Below, piece by piece: positions 62,928 through 64,000 of a DNA stretch of 64,000 nucleotides. A program made the translations under genes and the position numbers. The first letter of the stretch is position 1. The number at the start of each line of letters is the position of its first letter. Location: positions 124,001 through 188,000 of the forward strand of contig NZ_SJPV01000001.1 of NCBI RefSeq assembly GCF_007860135.1, in the 5' to 3' direction. The DNA is from Novipirellula artificiosorum (GTDB lineage Bacteria; Planctomycetota; Planctomycetia; Pirellulales; Pirellulaceae). The notes under the pieces are model-generated. The model searched no databases, was not told the DNA's origin, and saw only the letters and a program-made list of their open reading frames with translations.

Positions 62928-64000
62928 TTAGCGGTCGGTGAAGTCCAAGAACCACCATCCGTCGTCCCATTCCAAACTCACTTTACGCCATCCCAAGGGG
63001 ACTTGCGGATAAGGATAGAAGGGGCCGATGTATGGCCATGCCGATGGGCTGTACTGCTGTGGATAGGTCAACGCAGCGTAGTTTGGGTGAGCTGCGTAGC
63101 CTGGCCATGCATAGTTCGGCAAGTTGGGCGAATCGTAGCGTGGCGCTGAAACGCCGCTGTACGGTGCCATTGGTACCGGTTGCCCCATTACGGGAGCTCC
63201 GACGGCATAACCAGCCGGGTTGGCTTGAACCGGTTGTTGGTTCATTCGGTACGGAGCTGCCATGGCATTCGCGTTACCTTGGACCGAAGCGGTGCGAGCA
63301 GGCACGGCTGCCGTGGTGACTCGTTGCGGAGCAGGGTCACGAAGCTCGGCTTGTTGCATGGAAACGGGGGCCGGAGCCAATGCAGTCGCACTTGGAATCT
63401 GGATGGAGTCATGAACACCATGGACTCCAGGGATCCCCGACGCAATCTCAACGATCGTATCTCTCTGAGCCTCCGATGCGGCTCGGCCTTTCAAGTGAAG
63501 GACGCCCGAATTGCTAGCGACATCAACCCCGAATCCGCGAAGTTGGCCCGTTTGTTGGGCTTTCCCAAGAGCCTCGATGACCGAGGAAACGACTTTGTCA
63601 TCTTGGATGGGCATCGGCGACGCATTGAGCTCTACCGCTGCGGTAGGCCGAACTTCCCCCGGCATAACTTCCAAAAGTGCGAACTTGGGCATCTTAGGTG
63701 CCTCCGTCACAACTTCCTTTTGAATAGGTGTCTTTTGAACGGCGAGTGTTTGGATGAAAGACAAGCCCGCTTGCGGTTTGGGTTCGGGCTTTGTCACCAC
63801 AGCCGATTGTGCGGGGCGAACCACTTTGGCTTCCGCCACGTTTGCTTCAGGCTGTGCTGCTGCAGCCAATTTCGCGGGCTCAACCACTTTGGCTTCTATC
63901 ACCTTTGCTTCAGGCTGTGCTGCTGCGGTGACGGTGACTTCATCGATGACTCGGCTAATGCCTTCGACTCCCTCGGCCGTTTTCAGCACGAGGTCCTTGT
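62928..64000 (-). CDS. BON-domain protein (5' truncated by window)
   Basis: At least 357 residues; the frame is open to the window edge and the visible start (LVLKTAEGVEGISRVIDEV) is the tail of one BON domain, so the gene continues beyond 64000. A Pro/Ala/Lys linker follows, then a second BON domain (about bases 63400-63600; VSSVIEALGKAQ, VDVASNSGVLHLKGRA, GVHGVHDSIQI) and a Pro/Tyr/Gln-rich low-complexity C terminus. BON domains bind phospholipid and occur in periplasmic or envelope proteins. No signal peptide is visible in this fragment. Confidence 0.85.
   Translation of the reverse strand, partial: KDLVLKTAEGVEGISRVIDEVTVTAAAQPEAKVIEAKVVEPAKLAAAAQPEANVAEAKVVRPAQSAVVTKPEPKPQAGLSFIQTLAVQKTPIQKEVVTEAPKMPKFALLEVMPGEVRPTAAVELNASPMPIQDDKVVSSVIEALGKAQQTGQLRGFGVDVASNSGVLHLKGRAASEAQRDTIVEIASGIPGVHGVHDSIQIPSATALAPAPVSMQQAELRDPAPQRVTTAAVPARTASVQGNANAMAAPYRMNQQPVQANPAGYAVGAPVMGQPVPMAPYSGVSAPRYDSPNLPNYAWPGYAAHPNYAALTYPQQYSPSAWPYIGPFYPYPQVPLGWRKVSLEWDDGWWFLDFTDR

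Overview
This window comes from the chromosome of a planctomycete, most likely of the Rhodopirellula/Pirellulales type. The inference rests on the protein families present: DUF1571, DUF1570, DUF1080, a CxxCH-bearing DUF1587/1592/1588/1585 protein paired with a Tat-exported DUF1552 protein, an FG-GAP/ASPIC-UnbV lipoprotein with TPRs, and Tat-type sugar isomerases/epimerases, together with moderate GC and gene order on both strands with many short convergent overlaps. No rRNA, tRNA, phage, transposase gene or CRISPR array was seen. The first and last genes run off the window edges.

Layout. 1-8 kb: end of an RND/MMPL-type exporter, a class C beta-lactamase-fold serine hydrolase, DUF1571, an HdeD-like membrane protein, then housekeeping aroC, folD and cysI. 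8-20 kb: a small YjfB-like protein, an O-antigen ligase/TPR fusion, and a signalling block: a 1874-residue hybrid histidine kinase with degenerate protein-kinase and ATPase modules, a divergently transcribed PhcB-like methyltransferase, a REC-HD-GYP response regulator and an HPt protein. 20-32 kb: a GNAT-nitrilase fusion, two unknown proteins, a thioredoxin-like/DapA-like pair, an atypical Nramp-related transporter followed by asnS and gluQ, then rluA-family and rho genes on the other strand. 33-36 kb: a TPR protein and a Wza-type polysaccharide export protein. 36-46 kb: low molecular weight phosphatase, YmdB-like phosphoesterase, two exported sugar isomerases, FG-GAP lipoprotein, an HMGL-like aldolase, DUF1080. 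46-56 kb: flgK, DUF1570, an orphan two-domain ABC permease, a UbiB/AarF kinase, and the DUF1592/DUF1552 pair. 56-64 kb: aceF and aceE, an SDR lacking its catalytic Tyr, a small lipoprotein and a BON-domain protein.

How parts fit together. The clearest candidate for an unusual system is the 11.2-19.9 kb signalling block. A family member of the enzymes that make a fatty-acid methyl ester signal (Ralstonia PhcB) sits between a hybrid kinase, a free HPt and a cyclic-di-GMP phosphodiesterase response regulator. Together these have every part of a phosphorelay (HK-REC to HPt to REC-HD-GYP) with a possible signal synthase. This is inference from gene content and order.

Intergenic DNA carries several non-coding elements: three MITE/REP-like inverted-repeat elements, two of them at the stop codon of a minus-strand gene, and several tandem repeats with a 7-bp unit. 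Two convincing intrinsic terminators lie near the right end.
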